From: Welwitschia mirabilis
Lineage: Eukaryota; Gnetophyta; Gnetopsida; Welwitschiales
Reading direction: 5' to 3'
Length of the DNA: 39,019 bases
NCBI GenBank assembly: GCA_051453625.1
Contig: JBOZIK010000001.1
Coordinates: 245,923,513 to 245,962,531 of the forward strand
Shown: one piece after another, positions 18,911-32,422 of the stretch
How the letters are laid out: the number at the start of each line of letters is the position of its first letter
Position numbering within the stretch: the stretch's first letter is position 1
Notes under the pieces: model-generated
Told to the model about the DNA's origin: nothing
What the model saw: only the letters and a program-made list of their open reading frames with translations
Databases searched by the model: none
Program-made: the position numbers and the translations under genes

Positions 18911-21900
18911 AAGTGCTATGGAAATTTCTATTTGTAACTACTACCCCAAAACAAAAAAAAAAAAAGGAAAAAAGAAAAAGGTAAACAAAATAGTTTCTTA
19001 TATATAAGCTCCACTACTATTGGAAAACAAATACATTTTTGCAGTGATTCCGATCTATAATTTTGTCTTATAGACTTAAATCATAAAATTAATCATAAAA
19101 ATATAAAGTTACATATTTAAAAAAATTCCTTACTCAAATTTATGGAAGTTTAGTACTAAGTGCACAAATGTTATTCCATCTAAGCAATGCAATAAAGCAT
19201 TAAAAAGAAAATGAAAATCTCACATTTTAAATTTCCTTAATTTTAGTTTTCTTTTTTATTAAATAAAATCTAAAAATCTAGAAAAATATTTATTATTTAA
19301 ATGGAAACATTTAACAAAATTATAACAAGTAATGATGTAAGGTTAGAAATTGCATTAGAAACAATGATTTTAATCTCATACTTGAAACCTCTTAAATCAT
19401 ATTTTGGTATTACTATATTGTTATAAGTAACTAAAAATGACATCACAAGTTAATATAATTTTTAAAGACCAACAAGCCTCTTTGCATCTTTACTTAAAAA
19501 TCCACCACATTCAAATCTACCTTTAGATATTCAAGTCTTGAAGTGAAACACTCATTAAAACATTCATACTATATAGTATTACCATTACCTTTAGCTATAT
19601 CACCATCACAAGACCTTCATAAGAAATATTATGAGCATCATGGAAATGATAAAACTCCATTTTGCATTAAATGAGCATAAAGACACATTTTGTTTTGATT
19701 TTCTATGTTTTAATGGAACCATAATGTTTGTAAACATTTTTAAACTTTGAAAAAAAATTTTGTTTAATTACAAAATAATGACAAGGACAAAATAATTGTT
19801 AAAATGAAAATTGATGTGTTTGGAATTGATTATTGAAACAATTAACAAGTGAAAGGATATAAGCCCTTATAAGATTCTTTTCTCCCTAAATCTTTTGAAA
19901 TATTGTTATCCTTATTAAAAAAATTTTCAAACCTCAAACCATGCTTTTTAATACATATCCATATCTTTATCTCTATGTATCTTTTTTTGATATGTCCATT
20001 TAAAAAAAAAATAGGATTACTATAGCCCTTTGATAAGTTCTTACACCTTTCTAACATTTTAATTATTAAACTCAAACTTATGTGTTATATGAAAATGTTA
20101 TTTTCAAAATAACTTGTTAAGTTTGTTTAATTCATGTAACACATTAATAACTATGTGTTACAAGAATTAAAAGATTCATTTTTAATAATCTTCCTAGAGT
20201 CCATTCAATTTATTTATTTTAGTTCTGCTACAAATGTAAACATAAGCTTAGCAGACCTACTAATAACCTTGCCTTTAGAAAGCTATATCACTACATTAAG
20301 CCTTTAAAAAATAATTAAGCCATAAATCAATAATTTCTTTTTAAAAATTTTTTAGGCACACAACATAGAAATAAAATGTAAAAGAATTCAAGCTAGTTTC
20401 CCTTACCACATGAAAGTGCTTATGAGCATTTAGATAACTTACATAATTGATTTACATAGTTCTTCACAAACTACCCAACATAGAAAAAACAAGAAAAACA
20501 CTATTCTTAACATTAACATTTATAAATTTACTTTGGAAACATAATAAAGGCACTAGGTAGAGAGATTATTTAGATCCTTCTTCATGGAATCCAGTTCCCT
20601 ATCCTATAAGAAAAATATCTTAGGAATTTCTCTATTTTTATCTTTTGATGACTTTTGCATGTATTCATAATAAGATTTTTGCTTGAGAGTTACTTTTAAG
20701 TGTGTAAAAAAGCACACACTTCTTGATTTTACAAGATGTCTAATAGGTTTAAGTGAAGAATGAATATTTCTCTTGATCTCTTTCAATTCTATGAGATGCT
20801 TAGTATTGGTTAGTACTAACTCTTGATAAAGTGGTTTAACTTAGTATTAGACTCCTTGAGAGCTACTTAAATATGGATTATGCTAGGCATCACATGGAAT
20901 TCCATCCATCTTTTCTTCTCTTCATCCTCCTAAAACACCTATTCTCTCAAGAGGTACATTATGTCTTACATGTTCTAACTTAACACACCATAAATGTTTA
21001 CTTCAATAAAGAACAATTTTATCATGTTATATCTTTTGAAACTTGCTAATAAGAAATTTTTTAACATTGATATTCAAAATTCTATACTATGGTATGAAAT
21101 ATAAATGCCAAACGATTATGAAAGCATATAGACATGACTTTGTATATGTATTTTATATGTGTAATGCTATAAATGGTATTTTATGTGTGTCCATTATACT
21201 TAGCATTAACTTTGAAGTTGACATATATAATTGTACATGTTATGATCATGTTGTAATTTAGTGTAAAAATAATCAAAAGAAGATCTTAGGAACAAATAAA
21301 AAATGAAAAATGGAATAGTTGAGTGGTTAGTTACATCCACAGGTAAGTAACCACACCTACATATCCTTATTTGAAGGAAGTTAAACCACATGTAGTTCTA
21401 CCTTGGAACTTATTTCCATTACCACCAATACAAATGAACATATAATGGATCATGTTGGTTTGTATTACTGGAAATGCAATTCAAATGAATGTGTAATAAA
21501 CTCCATAGAAAAAAACATGATACTAAAATAAAAATAATGTAACATCAAAGGATACCACATATATACACATACAACATACACATACATATACACATACATA
21601 CACACACACATGCACATACACATACATACGACAAAAGGTAATAGACCCTGAAAACTTCAAAGTCCATCCCTATCATATGCCACTTAATGAATAATAACCT
21701 ACTATGGGACTATATCATGACCACATAAGCTAGTGTCATTATCATGCAGGTCACAAAGATTGATAATCTTTTGTCATGTTATTAAATGGATGGGCCCTCT
21801 TTTAGGTAATAAGATAATTTCATAATCATAAAGATCAATTATATAGACTCACATGCCATTATAATAATGAACCTCATAGCTTCTCTCTTATAAAATTATC

Positions 21901-22595
21901 ATATTTAAATAACAGACTATATCTGTTGTAAATAGAGAGAAATGAATGCTACCATCATAATGGTTCCACATATTCACATTCATATAACTTTTAGTTGGAA
22001 CAACATCTAAACATAATGGTAAGCTATCAAAAACATTACAAAATACTATCTCCCAACCAATGGAAGAAAAAATTATTGTTTTCTTTTAATCAAGGGTCTC
22101 AGATGGTTTCATTTAATTCCCAATGTGGATATTCTTGGATAATTCACACCATAAGGATACAAAACATTCTTATCATGGAATAAATATCTAATGTTGTTTA
22201 AGAGTTATATCAAATTAATTAACACATACTATAGATTATGTATGTTACCTTATTTTAATATGAAGCATAAGTACTAGTATTAAGGAATTATACAATGGAA
22301 ACATAGGAAGCTTATTCTAGGGTTTTAGCATACTTCATTATGTATTTACCCTTGCACATTCAAATAACTATTGGTTTTTATGTTTAATATGTAATTATTT
22401 ATTTCTTTAGGAATGCACTATATCAAGGTTAAGTTTGTAACATAGAGTGATTTTACAGATCATACTTCAATTAAAATATTTTAGTAGGTAATTGCCAAAA
22501 GAAACATGGTTAACTTATTAAAATAGAACCAAAGCACTAAAGTAGAACTTAAATCAGCCTAGAGGTAAGCAACATCTATCACTTGGTTTACGTCT
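18911..22595. other. AT-rich intergenic DNA with a CA/TA microsatellite
   Basis: No gene, LTR or known transposon domain was recognised in about 3.7 kb. Frames of up to 77 codons are Lys/Asn/Ile/Phe-rich and unmotivated. The segment near 21406-21500 has two related stretches (caatacaaatgaacatataa and caattcaaatgaatgtgtaa) suggesting a small duplication. Confidence 0.55.
21557..21630. repeat. Compound (CA)n/(TA)n microsatellite
   Basis: About 74 bp of alternating purine-pyrimidine sequence built from cacata, cataca and cacaca units. It is imperfect, so probably moderately old. Confidence 0.9.
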
Positions 22596-23499
22596 AATAG
22601 TTATCGTTCATGTTGATATGTAGTTCTATTATAATAATAAGATAACCTTTTTTTAAACAAAAGAATTATATAGTATATATGTATAATGTTAACACCTAGT
22701 TTCTTATCCTACCATATCATAATTAGAAAATGTAACATTTTTAAATCTTCCATGCATTCATAAGATTTTACGGTAAAATTTTGGCTTCCTTAATGTTTTT
22801 AAACATAAATATATAACTACTAATAGAATTTATGAGGTGGATTGATATTAGATTGGAATGTTTATCATTAATGTGACATTAACTCTAAAGCTAAAATTCT
22901 AGTGATGATATATTGAATCTAGTAAGTTCTTTACATCCACTACTTTTTATTTTATCAATCATATGAATATTTTGATTTTTCTATTACATTTTCAGAGNNN
23001 NNNNNNNNNNNNNNNNNNNNNNNNNNNNNNNNNNNNNNNNNNNNNNNNNNNNNNNNNNNNNNNNNNNNNNNNNNNNNNNNNNNNNNNNNNNNNNNNNAAT
23101 AGTTATTGTTCATGTTGATATGTAATTCTATTATAATAATAAGATAACCTTTTTCTAAAAAAACGAATTAGATAGTATATATGTATAATGTTAAAACCCA
23201 GTTTCTTATCCTACCATATCATAATTAGAAAACATAACATTTTTAACTCTTCCATGCATTCATAAGATTTTACGGTAAAATTTTGGCTTCCTTAATGCTT
23301 TTAAACATAAATATATAACTATTAATAGAAGTTATGAGGTGGATTGATATTAGATTGGAATTTTTATCATTAATGTGACATTAACTCTAAAGCTAAAATT
23401 CTAGTCATGATATATTGAATATAGTAAGTTCTTTACATACACTACTTTTTATTTTATCAATCACATGAATATTTTGATTTTTCTATTACATTTTTAGAG
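22596..23499. other. 100-N gap (22998-23097) flanked by a duplicated 402-bp contig end
   Basis: Bases 22596-22997 recur at 23098-23499 at identical length with a low percentage of mismatches and one small indel pair. This is the same artefact pattern as elsewhere in the window. No gene lies within it. Confidence 0.85.
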
Positions 23500-25985
23500 A
23501 TGGTTTTTTTCTTATGACTACAACTTCAAACTTCATTCTCAAAATATAGAGTTTCTCTATTTTCACTATTTCAAAAATGAAAATGAAAAAATAAATATCA
23601 TATGTCAACATATAGAAAAATGCAATAGAATAGAGTAACATTTTAAGCTATGCAACACATTAACTTGAAGAGCTAAAAGTAAAAATTCATAAGTAGAATC
23701 AAATTTTAGTATATTTAAAGATGAAACACAATTCCCAACAAATATCTATGGCTATTGATACCATTATACTTATATTAGATGTTCAAATGATATTTCTATC
23801 TATCTAATTAAAACAATTTTCAATAAAAGATAAGAATCTATAATGTCTAAATAAATTTTCAGAGTCATATAAAGTTTTAATTTTAAGAGCTTATTTGAAT
23901 GAAATAATATCATATATAAAATGTAAAGAAAAAAAAACTCACATAATAAGTGTTTATGCAAAATCAAAAGGAAACATATAGTTGAGAATTAACATGGAAA
24001 ACTTATACTTCTTGCTCTAATAACATGATGGATCCATATTTTTTTCCTTTTACACTACTCCTTGTCTTTCCTTTGTCATGACTCTTTCTCATATTTGTTG
24101 TTTCTTCTTCCTTTGTTATTTACCATGTTCTCTTTGTTTTTAGGATTCTTTTCATCATCCTCCTATTATTATCTCCTTTCTATTGCCCTTTTCTCATCAG
24201 CTTTCTTTCTCCACTAGATGTTCATCTTTGAATTTTTCTCCATCACTTCTCTCAATGTTTTTTCTTTATATGTTATCTTATTTTATCTGTTCTTCCCCTC
24301 AGACATTATTTCTTCTCTTTCCATTGGTTTTGAAAAGTGAATATCGATGTTTTGCAAAGTCACTATCTATGCTCCATAATTAATCTTTATAGTTATATCT
24401 TTTTATCCTTTCGTTTCATTAGAATTAGGGCTTGCCATATGTGACCAGCTTATCTATTTACCTCCTTTTGAAAATAATGGTAAAACCATTAATTCATCTA
24501 TTGATTTTGTTCTTCCTTCTGAGATTTCCAAATTTGTGTCTCAAGATTATGCCTTGCATTTTATTTTCTTTAAATAGTTCATTTTTTACCTTACCATATT
24601 CTAATGTTTACATAAGTATAGGATGTGATTCATTTAAAAGGTGTTAAAATTTCTCATGCTAGCTAATGCTCACAATTTTATTCTTATCAATGTCTTAACA
24701 TATCCTATGGTGGAGAAAGCCTATCACTTAAGATTTTTTTCAACTTGATCCACAATCTTATATGCTTATATTGGACATTTGATTTTAATGTGAGCAACCC
24801 TACTTATAATTTTTATTTCATACTATGTTGATATTCCTAATTTCCTTTGATATTTTCTTATATTAAAATAAATATTATCTAAAGAATTAGTAATATTTTA
24901 TCAAACAATTCTTTCAATGTTAATATCTTTCATTTTTATGTTTTTGTATTGAAGTTAATCTTACAAACTAAAAGCATTCACTTAACCTTAAGGTAGTCAT
25001 AAATGTTTTATCCAAAACATGAATGATATTTTTTCTTCCAAAGTCTTGCAAAAACTACCATTATGAAGGACTTAGATCTCTAGTTGTTAACTTTTGGCTC
25101 AGAAGACATAGCTGAATAAAGTTCAACAAAAATTCTATATTCATATGTCTTGTTTTTAGTCACCTTATAGGAATTTATGATGGGGGCGTTCATTAAGAAT
25201 TCTATCCTTTCTTTCAAATCTATTTTCCTTTTAAGCGTGCTTAGGCTTCTCCTTCATAATCTATTATGTACCTTTAGTAGTCACAAACTAGTCCCCCATT
25301 AGTAAATAAGCAAATAACTTTACAACAACCTTATTTTTCATTTATTCTACAATTGAGAAGTAATGAGGTTTTTGTGAAAGTGATTAAGAAGGAGCAAATT
25401 AAGGCTTCATCAACTAGAGCTTAATAATTAGTTCATTTTGATTCATCTCATCTAACTTCTCTAATTTATATTGATAATTCTTTCATACTCTTTTTAAACA
25501 TTATGGATGTTATGCCTTTAGCTATGAATCTTTTAGATAGTAATTTAAATAAATCCCCTCAACTATTACATGAGTATTTAATATTGGAATTTTTGGGGAC
25601 TCATTACTACTGATCTCCCATAAATGGGTTGGAGATTTCATCTCTAGCATTAATATCTTCTTAGACTTTATTTTTCTTTAGGAGGATGAAATATCTTCTA
25701 AGGTTATATCCTTTTTAGCAAATTAGTTTCTATCTCAATTAAAATCCTTCACTACTTATCATGAACATGGGAAATGTAAGGTACCTATCCTTTACTATTC
25801 TTATTAAAAAGATAAGATTATTTACTATGGTTTTGAATTATAACATAGAGTCATTTGGAGAAATCTTTCTTCCTCTTCTATCCTTTTTGGCATTTGTTCA
25901 ATCTATGCTCCAAATGGATGTAAAGAGTGTTTTAGCCTATAGTACATGTTCTTATGTCCTTTTCCTTCTATTTCATGATTATTTA
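23500..25985. other. AT-rich intergenic DNA with a pyrimidine-rich stretch
   Basis: No recognisable gene. Bases 24035-24340 are T/C-rich and give chance Ser/Leu/Phe-rich frames (for example 24183-24383). Part of 25590-25985 might belong to the 5' side of the L1-like remnant that follows, but no motif there is convincing. Confidence 0.5.
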
Positions 25986-26099
25986 GAGGATAATATAATA
26001 TGAAGTAATTATTTAATGATAAATTTAATAGCCTACCTTCTCCATTATTAATTATAAATTGCATTAGTGATCTACTATTAAATAAAAAATTTGCTTAAT

Positions 26100-26345
26100 A
26101 GACATGGATGATAGTAATTCTAGTTCAATTCTTCAAAGACACAATTGGAGGAACTCTTGCCTAGGATAAGCTCATATCTTTAATAAGCTAGATAGGTTTT
26201 ATTTTTCAACTCTTATCTTTTGGAAAGATAATTAATTTGTTTCTATTCATCATCATACAAATTTATCAAATCATTTTTCTATTTAAATTAAAGTTAGCAT
26301 TGCTAACTGTGCTTCTAAGAATAAATGTCCTCTATTTGGATTTCA
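26100..26345 (+). pseudogene. L1-type non-LTR retrotransposon endonuclease remnant
   Basis: One frame with a few stops reads NWRNSCLG-stop-AHIFNKLDRFYFS (from about 26140), then FWKDN-stop-FVSIHHHTNLSNHFSI (to about 26288), then KCPLFGFH (about 26318-26341). The order matches the end of plant L1 ORF2 endonuclease, in which YTWSN, KLDRFLxS, SDH-x-PI and PFRFxN blocks follow each other at about this spacing; the catalytic SDH appears as SNH. In intact elements this domain nicks target DNA to prime reverse transcription. The reverse transcriptase that should follow was not found, so this is a short, dead fragment. Plausible but based on short motifs. Confidence 0.45.
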
Positions 26346-27103
26346 CTAGTTATTTTTCTTCTTTTACTACTTAAAATATTTTATCTAATATTTGCAATGT
26401 TTAGCATTAATTCTTAAGTCAATTAGGATGGATTCAATGGTAGCTTAAAGCTACATGTTTTATGTGAGATTTTGCTTAGACATTATGGTAAAGAGTAGCT
26501 TTACATTTAAGATAAGTAAATAATAAAATTCAATTTGTTATATTACACGTCTTTGATAAGTTATTTCATGTTCCTTTCATTATTTCCAACATTTGTCTTT
26601 TTTAGAATATACATTTAAGCTTTAAACTTTTTTATTAGACTTCACAAATAAATATTATAGGTACTATAATTAGACTATGTTAATACTAGATGATTTTACA
26701 TTATAACTGGATTAGATCTCATACTTGTTATTATTAAGATCTTCTCAATTAATAAATTCTAATCTTCCTCTACTCTATTATCATGTGAGAACTTCATCGA
26801 GTTCATAATAGAGAGTATAAGATGTAATTGAAAATGTAACTTGCATAAATGTAATAGAAAATAAAGTAAAAAAGAACTCAAAGTATCAAAAATCTTTACA
26901 TAATGAAAATATTCCTAAAATAAATTTGGTTAGATGATTGATAAAATAATCTACTTCATAGATACTCAAACTCTTAAAAATTGTTAGTTATATAAAGTAT
27001 GTAAACTCTTACTACTCTTTTGTCATAATCATTCATAATTTCCACTAATATATAAAATTAATTAAATAATATAATTAGCTAAATTGAACCCACTAGAAGT
27101 AGA
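26346..27103. other. AT-rich intergenic DNA, nothing recognised
   Basis: About 750 bp between the L1-like fragment and the left outer LTR-like repeat. No motif of an L1 reverse transcriptase (for example the FADD box) could be found here in any plus-strand frame. Confidence 0.5.
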
Positions 27104-28436
27104 ACTATTAAGATCCAAAAATTAACATTTATGTTAAGTGTTTCAGGCCAATTTATTCTAAATGAAGACGTTAATTTAATTATTTTAATCATAAAATATT
27201 TTTTGTTATTTTTAAAATAAGACTTAATATTATGCTCTTTTCCATAATAATTGCAAATCTTTAGCTATGTTTTGAACACATGATGGAAGATAGACATAAT
27301 TCCACATAAAACAACAATGGCAATAGAGTCTTATGGTGGTGGCACATAGTAGTAGCTTTGAAACACATGTGATAGAGGCATACAGAGGTGGCATTGAAGA
27401 CATGTGACAATTGCACTAGCTGGAGGAATCTAGCTTTGAATGCCACATGTTGAACTCATCATGATGAATACTCCATCTGATGCTATATAATGATCTTCAC
27501 CAAATACTATAAAACAACCTCTACCAAATGCTAAATGATGAAAATTCTACCTAATTTTAGAGGATAGAATTTTATCTACCTAATGCTACAAGTCAATCTC
27601 TAATAAATGTTACAAGATAAAATCTTATCTACTAATGCTAAATAATGAATATTTTACCTAATGCTATAAGCCAAAGACACTTAACCACCTCAACCATATC
27701 CTCACTTATAAAAGAGCCTTGATCCCTCATTTTTAACCATCCTCATTTAGGAAAAGCACAAAACCTTTGGAGTATTAAGGTGTAATGCCTTCTGAGTACT
27801 TCCTTGGAGAGTGAGCTTGTTTCAAGGATATTAAGGAGTTCTTTCTACCTCCTTCATCTTCAATGTAATTTACATTTTTTGATTTATATTAAGTATTTTT
27901 TTAATTATTAATCTCAATTTAGTTTGTACTAGAAATGCTTAAGGAATAATGCCCTTTCAAATTCTACTTTGGTTACTTGAGTAAATTTGATTACTTAATT
28001 GATTTATAGTCTTAACAGTTTTATGCATCTTATACACACTTAATTTATACCTTCCATTTTTATTATAAGGCTATGAGATTAGTAACTATTAAATTCACTA
28101 AAACTTAAAATGTTAAATGAGATTATGTTACAATGACTCAAGCTTTTAAACTTGATGGCTTGAAGTTTGTTTTAGGTTAGTGCTACATATAATAAAATGA
28201 GGAATTAGAGAAGAATGCATTAGACACACTTAGAACTTGCTTACTTCCTACTTTTCTAAATGAAGTTTTAAAAGAAATCTCAACTTCTTCTTCTTTATTT
28301 TTTCTTTTTCTTTGTTTTTGTAACTTGTAAGTTAGCAATAATTAGTATAATTTCTGTTTAGTTAACCTTAATTATTCTTATAAAAGAATGAAAACTAAGT
28401 TTTTAAGTTAGTTTTAAATCTAGATCGCCAAAAACT
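27104..28436 (+). repeat. Left copy of a 1.35-kb LTR-like repeat (outer pair)
   Basis: The block pairs over its whole length with 34935-36313 in direct orientation at about three quarters identity by eye. It has LTR-like architecture: short tandem subrepeats in the presumed U3 (27470-27680), a TATA-like cttataaaagagcc (about 27705-27718), a presumed R region with tgtaat, and a T-rich tail. Its presumed first bases (ACTATTAAG) correspond to TGTATTAAC in the right copy. No primer site was recognised after it, so its role as a 5' LTR is unproven. Confidence 0.6.
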
Positions 28437-28444
28437 ACTATGAA

Positions 28445-28930
28445 ATTTATTAATCAATTAGAAATTAGATTTACTTAATTAATGTGGGTCTATGGATGCT
28501 TGCTAACAATGTGATTCTAATAACTGCATCAGGACTATAAATGCTCACTAGTAATACATATCTACTCCTCCATATTTCAACATGTTTAACTTTGTTGGAG
28601 GGAGATGTCATAACTCTGGATGCTCAANNNNNNNNNNNNNNNNNNNNNNNNNNNNNNNNNNNNNNNNNNNNNNNNNNNNNNNNNNNNNNNNNNNNNNNNN
28701 NNNNNNNNNNNNNNNNNNNNNNNNNNNATTTATTAATCAGTTAGAAATTGGATTTAGTTAATTAATGTGGGGCTATGGACGCTTGCTAACAATGTGGCTC
28801 TAATAATTTATTTTATGATATTCTTAACTGCATCAGGACTATAAATGCTCACTAGTAATACATATCTACTCCTCCATATATCAACATGTTTAACTTTGTT
28901 GAAAGGAGATGTCATAACTCTAGATGCTTA
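28445..28930. other. 100-N gap (28628-28727) flanked by a duplicated segment with an indel
   Basis: Bases 28445-28627 recur at 28728-28930. The right copy carries about 20 extra bases (around tttattttatgatattctt) after ctctaataa. The indel suggests that the two contigs may come from different alleles or paralogues rather than being simple repeats of one read set. Confidence 0.75.
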
Positions 28931-29564
28931 ATTAGATCAAAATGCTTAAAATAAGGAATAAAGAATGAATGTAGAAAAACATAAATTGGAATGAAAATGG
29001 TGGAATTGGAAGATGCTTATGTGTTTACTTTCCTTTAACTTATATACTTGGAAATTTTCTTAGTTGATTTTTAATTACTCATAGGTTTACTTGAAGGATA
29101 TTTTATTTGTTCAATATTGTGATACATTTTAAATTTAAAATGAAATTTAAAAAAATTTCCATAAATATGATCATTAACTTAGGTAATTTATCTTTGAAAT
29201 TTGTGGATGTGCATTTTTCATTACATTAATGTTTTATTTTTCCTTACATTGTATTTTGGTTTTCCTTAAAATACATTCATTAAAATTATTTGCTAGCCAT
29301 GTAATTAACTTATTCTCAAATCCTTAAATAAAATTTTACATCTCTTTAACTTTGAGAATAGACTTTGGTTTTGGTTTGGGGGTGATTATGTCATTCATTT
29401 TTATAGAATTTTTTTCAATTTTAATGCCTTAATTATTAAAAATTGATAAAACAAAAATGTCATATCATTTTCTTATTTGGCATTTTTGCTTCATTGATTT
29501 TTCCATGTTGCTTATTTCTTTATCAACTTTTTGCTAAGAGTCTAGCTAAAGTTTGATTAAGAGA
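28931..29564 (+). other. Internal sequence ahead of LTR A, resembling the 3' untranslated part of a Tat/Athila gypsy element
   Basis: No coding motif. At 29373-29392 the sequence ggtttgggggtgattatgtc resembles the G-rich GTTTGGGGG stretch commonly seen in the 3' noncoding part of Tat/Athila elements. Just before LTR A is gattaagaga, the position of a polypurine tract. This fits LTR A being a 3' LTR. Confidence 0.4.
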
Positions 29565-31054
29565 TGTATTTACATGTGAAAAATTGACATTCTAAGCAAG
29601 TATAATTAATCAATTTAGCATAGGAAGAAACATTAAAACACATTATTCTATTACATATTAACGTATTTTACCCTTTTTATTATTTTTTATAAAACTACGT
29701 GCTTTTACCTAACATTAGCAGGTTTGTCATTTGCTTCTAAAAGACTATAAAACCTTAAGAAATTTTAGCAAATAACACTAGTGTCACTGGTTAGTACTAC
29801 CAGAACTACTAGTCTTTTAAAGCAAAACATGTCAAATCTTGTGTTCCTACATTAATTTAGTAAATTCATCACCATTAACTTATGGATTAAGTTAAAATTA
29901 ATCCTAAATAAATCTTCAATCCTAATGATACATGCTAAAAGTACAAGATGACACATCATAGTGATATGTGGTATAATGAAATGATCATGTGAAATATGCA
30001 TGTCTTGATAACTATTAATAGAATCATCAATAGTCAAAAGACATACCATTACCATGGTTGCATAAGAAGATGAATTTTTTTTTTTTTTTTTAAGTACATG
30101 TCAAACATTATAACTTTCTCCTTATGTACCTACACTTAAGTGACCCCCTTTTGTTGTAACCATCCACCTAATGCATAATGACAACACCTAACATAATCAT
30201 GATAAAGCTCTTCAAGACCTCCCTCATCTATAAAAGAGCCTTAAGTATTCAATGTAAACATCTTTTTATTATCTTAATATGGGGAAAACTTGAAGCCTAG
30301 GAAGTCATGACACTCTTTTAACCTTTCTCTGGGGTAGAATAATTCAAATCTAGTTGAGGGGTTCTTCTTATTCCTCCCTCTCTTTATTTGATGTAATGCA
30401 TATTTATTTCAATTTTAATAAAATAATTGATTTAAACCCTTTTATTGTAAGTCCACGAAATCATTTGGTATTCATAATATTTAGGTAGAACTAGTTCTAA
30501 NNNNNNNNNNNNNNNNNNNNNNNNNNNNNNNNNNNNNNNNNNNNNNNNNNNNNNNNNNNNNNNNNNNNNNNNNNNNNNNNNNNNNNNNNNNNNNNNNNNN
30601 ATTTGGTATTCATAATATTTAGGTAGAACTAGTTCTAAAATTAGATTTAATCCTTTTCTTATTATTAATTGTAAAATTAATTTGGCATGAGTAATAGTTA
30701 AATAAGACTATTCTTAAGTAGATTTTTTCCTTTCATTATTATTGCTTAATTCATTTGGCATTGGTAATTTTTAGGTAGAGCTTAGTTGATTGTCAAGCTT
30801 AGGATATAGAAAATTATTGAAGTAAAGGTAAAGAATTGGATGAATTAATTAGATCTTTGAAAAATTTTCATTCTGTTTCATTATCAATCGAAGATCATCC
30901 TCTTTCTAAACTTTTAATTTGATTTTGTTTTAATATTTTTTATAAGATAGAATAATTGTATTTCGTTGAATAAGTTATCACATATATCCTTATGATAGAA
31001 TGATTCTAAGTATAATATCAGATAAATTCATATTACTACAAAGATGCGATTACA
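29565..31054 (+). repeat. LTR A, Tat/Athila-like gypsy LTR
   Basis: It begins TGTATTTACATGTG and ends GATTACA, and pairs throughout with LTR B. It includes a run of 18 T (about 30067), a TATA-like ctataaaagagcc (about 30230) and the gatgtaatgcat motif. A 100-N gap (30501-30600) is flanked by an identical 38-bp repeat, so the true LTR is about 1.35 kb. A purine-rich stretch precedes it. Confidence 0.7.
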
Positions 31055-31060
31055 TTTTTC

Positions 31061-32417
31061 TATGTTTATATGAAAACATTAACATTCTAAGCAAGTATAA
31101 TTAATTAATTTAGCATAGAGAGAAATATTAAAACATATTATTCTATCATGTATTAATTTATTATATCCTTTTTATTATTTTTATACAATTATGAACTTTT
31201 TTCTAATATTAGTAGGTTTGTTGCTCACTTCTAAAAGACTACAAAACTTTAAGAAATTTCAGCAAATAATGTCAACAATGTCTACTAGGACTACTGCCAT
31301 CACTAACCTTCTAAAGTAAAACATGTCAAATCTTACATCCCTACATTAATTTAAAAAATTCATTATGGTTAACTAATGCACTAAGTTACAATTAATTCTA
31401 AATAAATCGTTAAACCTAATAACACATGGTGGAAGTACAAAATAATACATGGTAATAACATTTGATATAACGAGGATGATATCATGAGAGATGCATGACT
31501 TGGCACCCTTGGCAACATCATCAATAGTGAATGGATGTATCATTATCATGATTGGATAAGAAGATGAAAATTTTTACTTTTTGGCTACATGCCAAATATT
31601 GTAACTTCCTCTTTAGGTAACTGTCCTTAAATAACACCCCATACCCCCCCTCCTCTTATTATAACCNNNNNNNNNNNNNNNNNNNNNNNNNNCAAATGTA
31701 ATTATAACAAATATTTTTAAGCCTTTTCTCATTTATAAAATTCCCTTAAGCTCCCACTATAAATATCTTTTATTGGCTTAACATGGAGACGTCTTGGAGT
31801 CTAGAACGTCATGGAACTTTGATCACCTGTCTTAGGGGTGAAATAATAGAAGTCTAGTTGAGGATTTCTTTTTCTTTACCTCTTTCTTCATTTGATGTAA
31901 TATATATCTATTTTAGCTTTAATAAAATAATTGGTTTTAATACTTTCATTATTAATGCACAAAGTCATTTGGTATTAGCAGCATTAGGTAGGACTAGTTC
32001 TAGAATTAGTTTTCATTCTTTCATTGTTATTGCATAATTCATTTGCCATTAGTAATATTTAGGTAGCACTAATTCCTCTTAATTAGGTTTTTTAAATTCT
32101 ATTATTATTACATAATTCATTTAGCATTGATAATTTTTAAGTGGAGCTTGCTTGATTATCAAGTTCAGGATACATCAATTACTAGAGTGAAGGTAAAGAG
32201 ATAAGAAAATTGATTAGATCCCTGGAGAATTTTCATTCCCTTATGTCATAAATAGAAGATCATCCTCTTCTCAAAATCATAATTTTCTCTTATTTTGAGT
32301 TTCTTTGTAAGATAAAATAATTGTATTTCTCTTGATAAATTACCACATATATCCCTATGGAAGAATGATTTTGAGTATAAACATAGATCAATATGGATCA
32401 CTACAATGGTATAATCA
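31061..32417 (+). repeat. LTR B, Tat/Athila-like gypsy LTR (5' type)
   Basis: About 1.36 kb, starting TATGTTTATATG (aligned with the TGTATTTACATG of LTR A) and ending TATAATCA. It is separated from LTR A by only the six bases tttttc. A decayed primer site follows, so this is a 5' LTR. It contains a 26-N gap at 31667-31692. Confidence 0.75.
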
Positions 32418-32422
32418 AATTT

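Noticed and set aside
24183-24647. Two frames of 66 and 71 codons with hydrophobic content
   Set aside because: They reflect a T/C-rich stretch that yields Leu, Phe and Ser in any plus-strand frame.
25761-26003. An 80-codon frame as a small gene
   Set aside because: No motif, no supporting composition change, and it lies in decayed AT-rich DNA just before an L1-like fragment.
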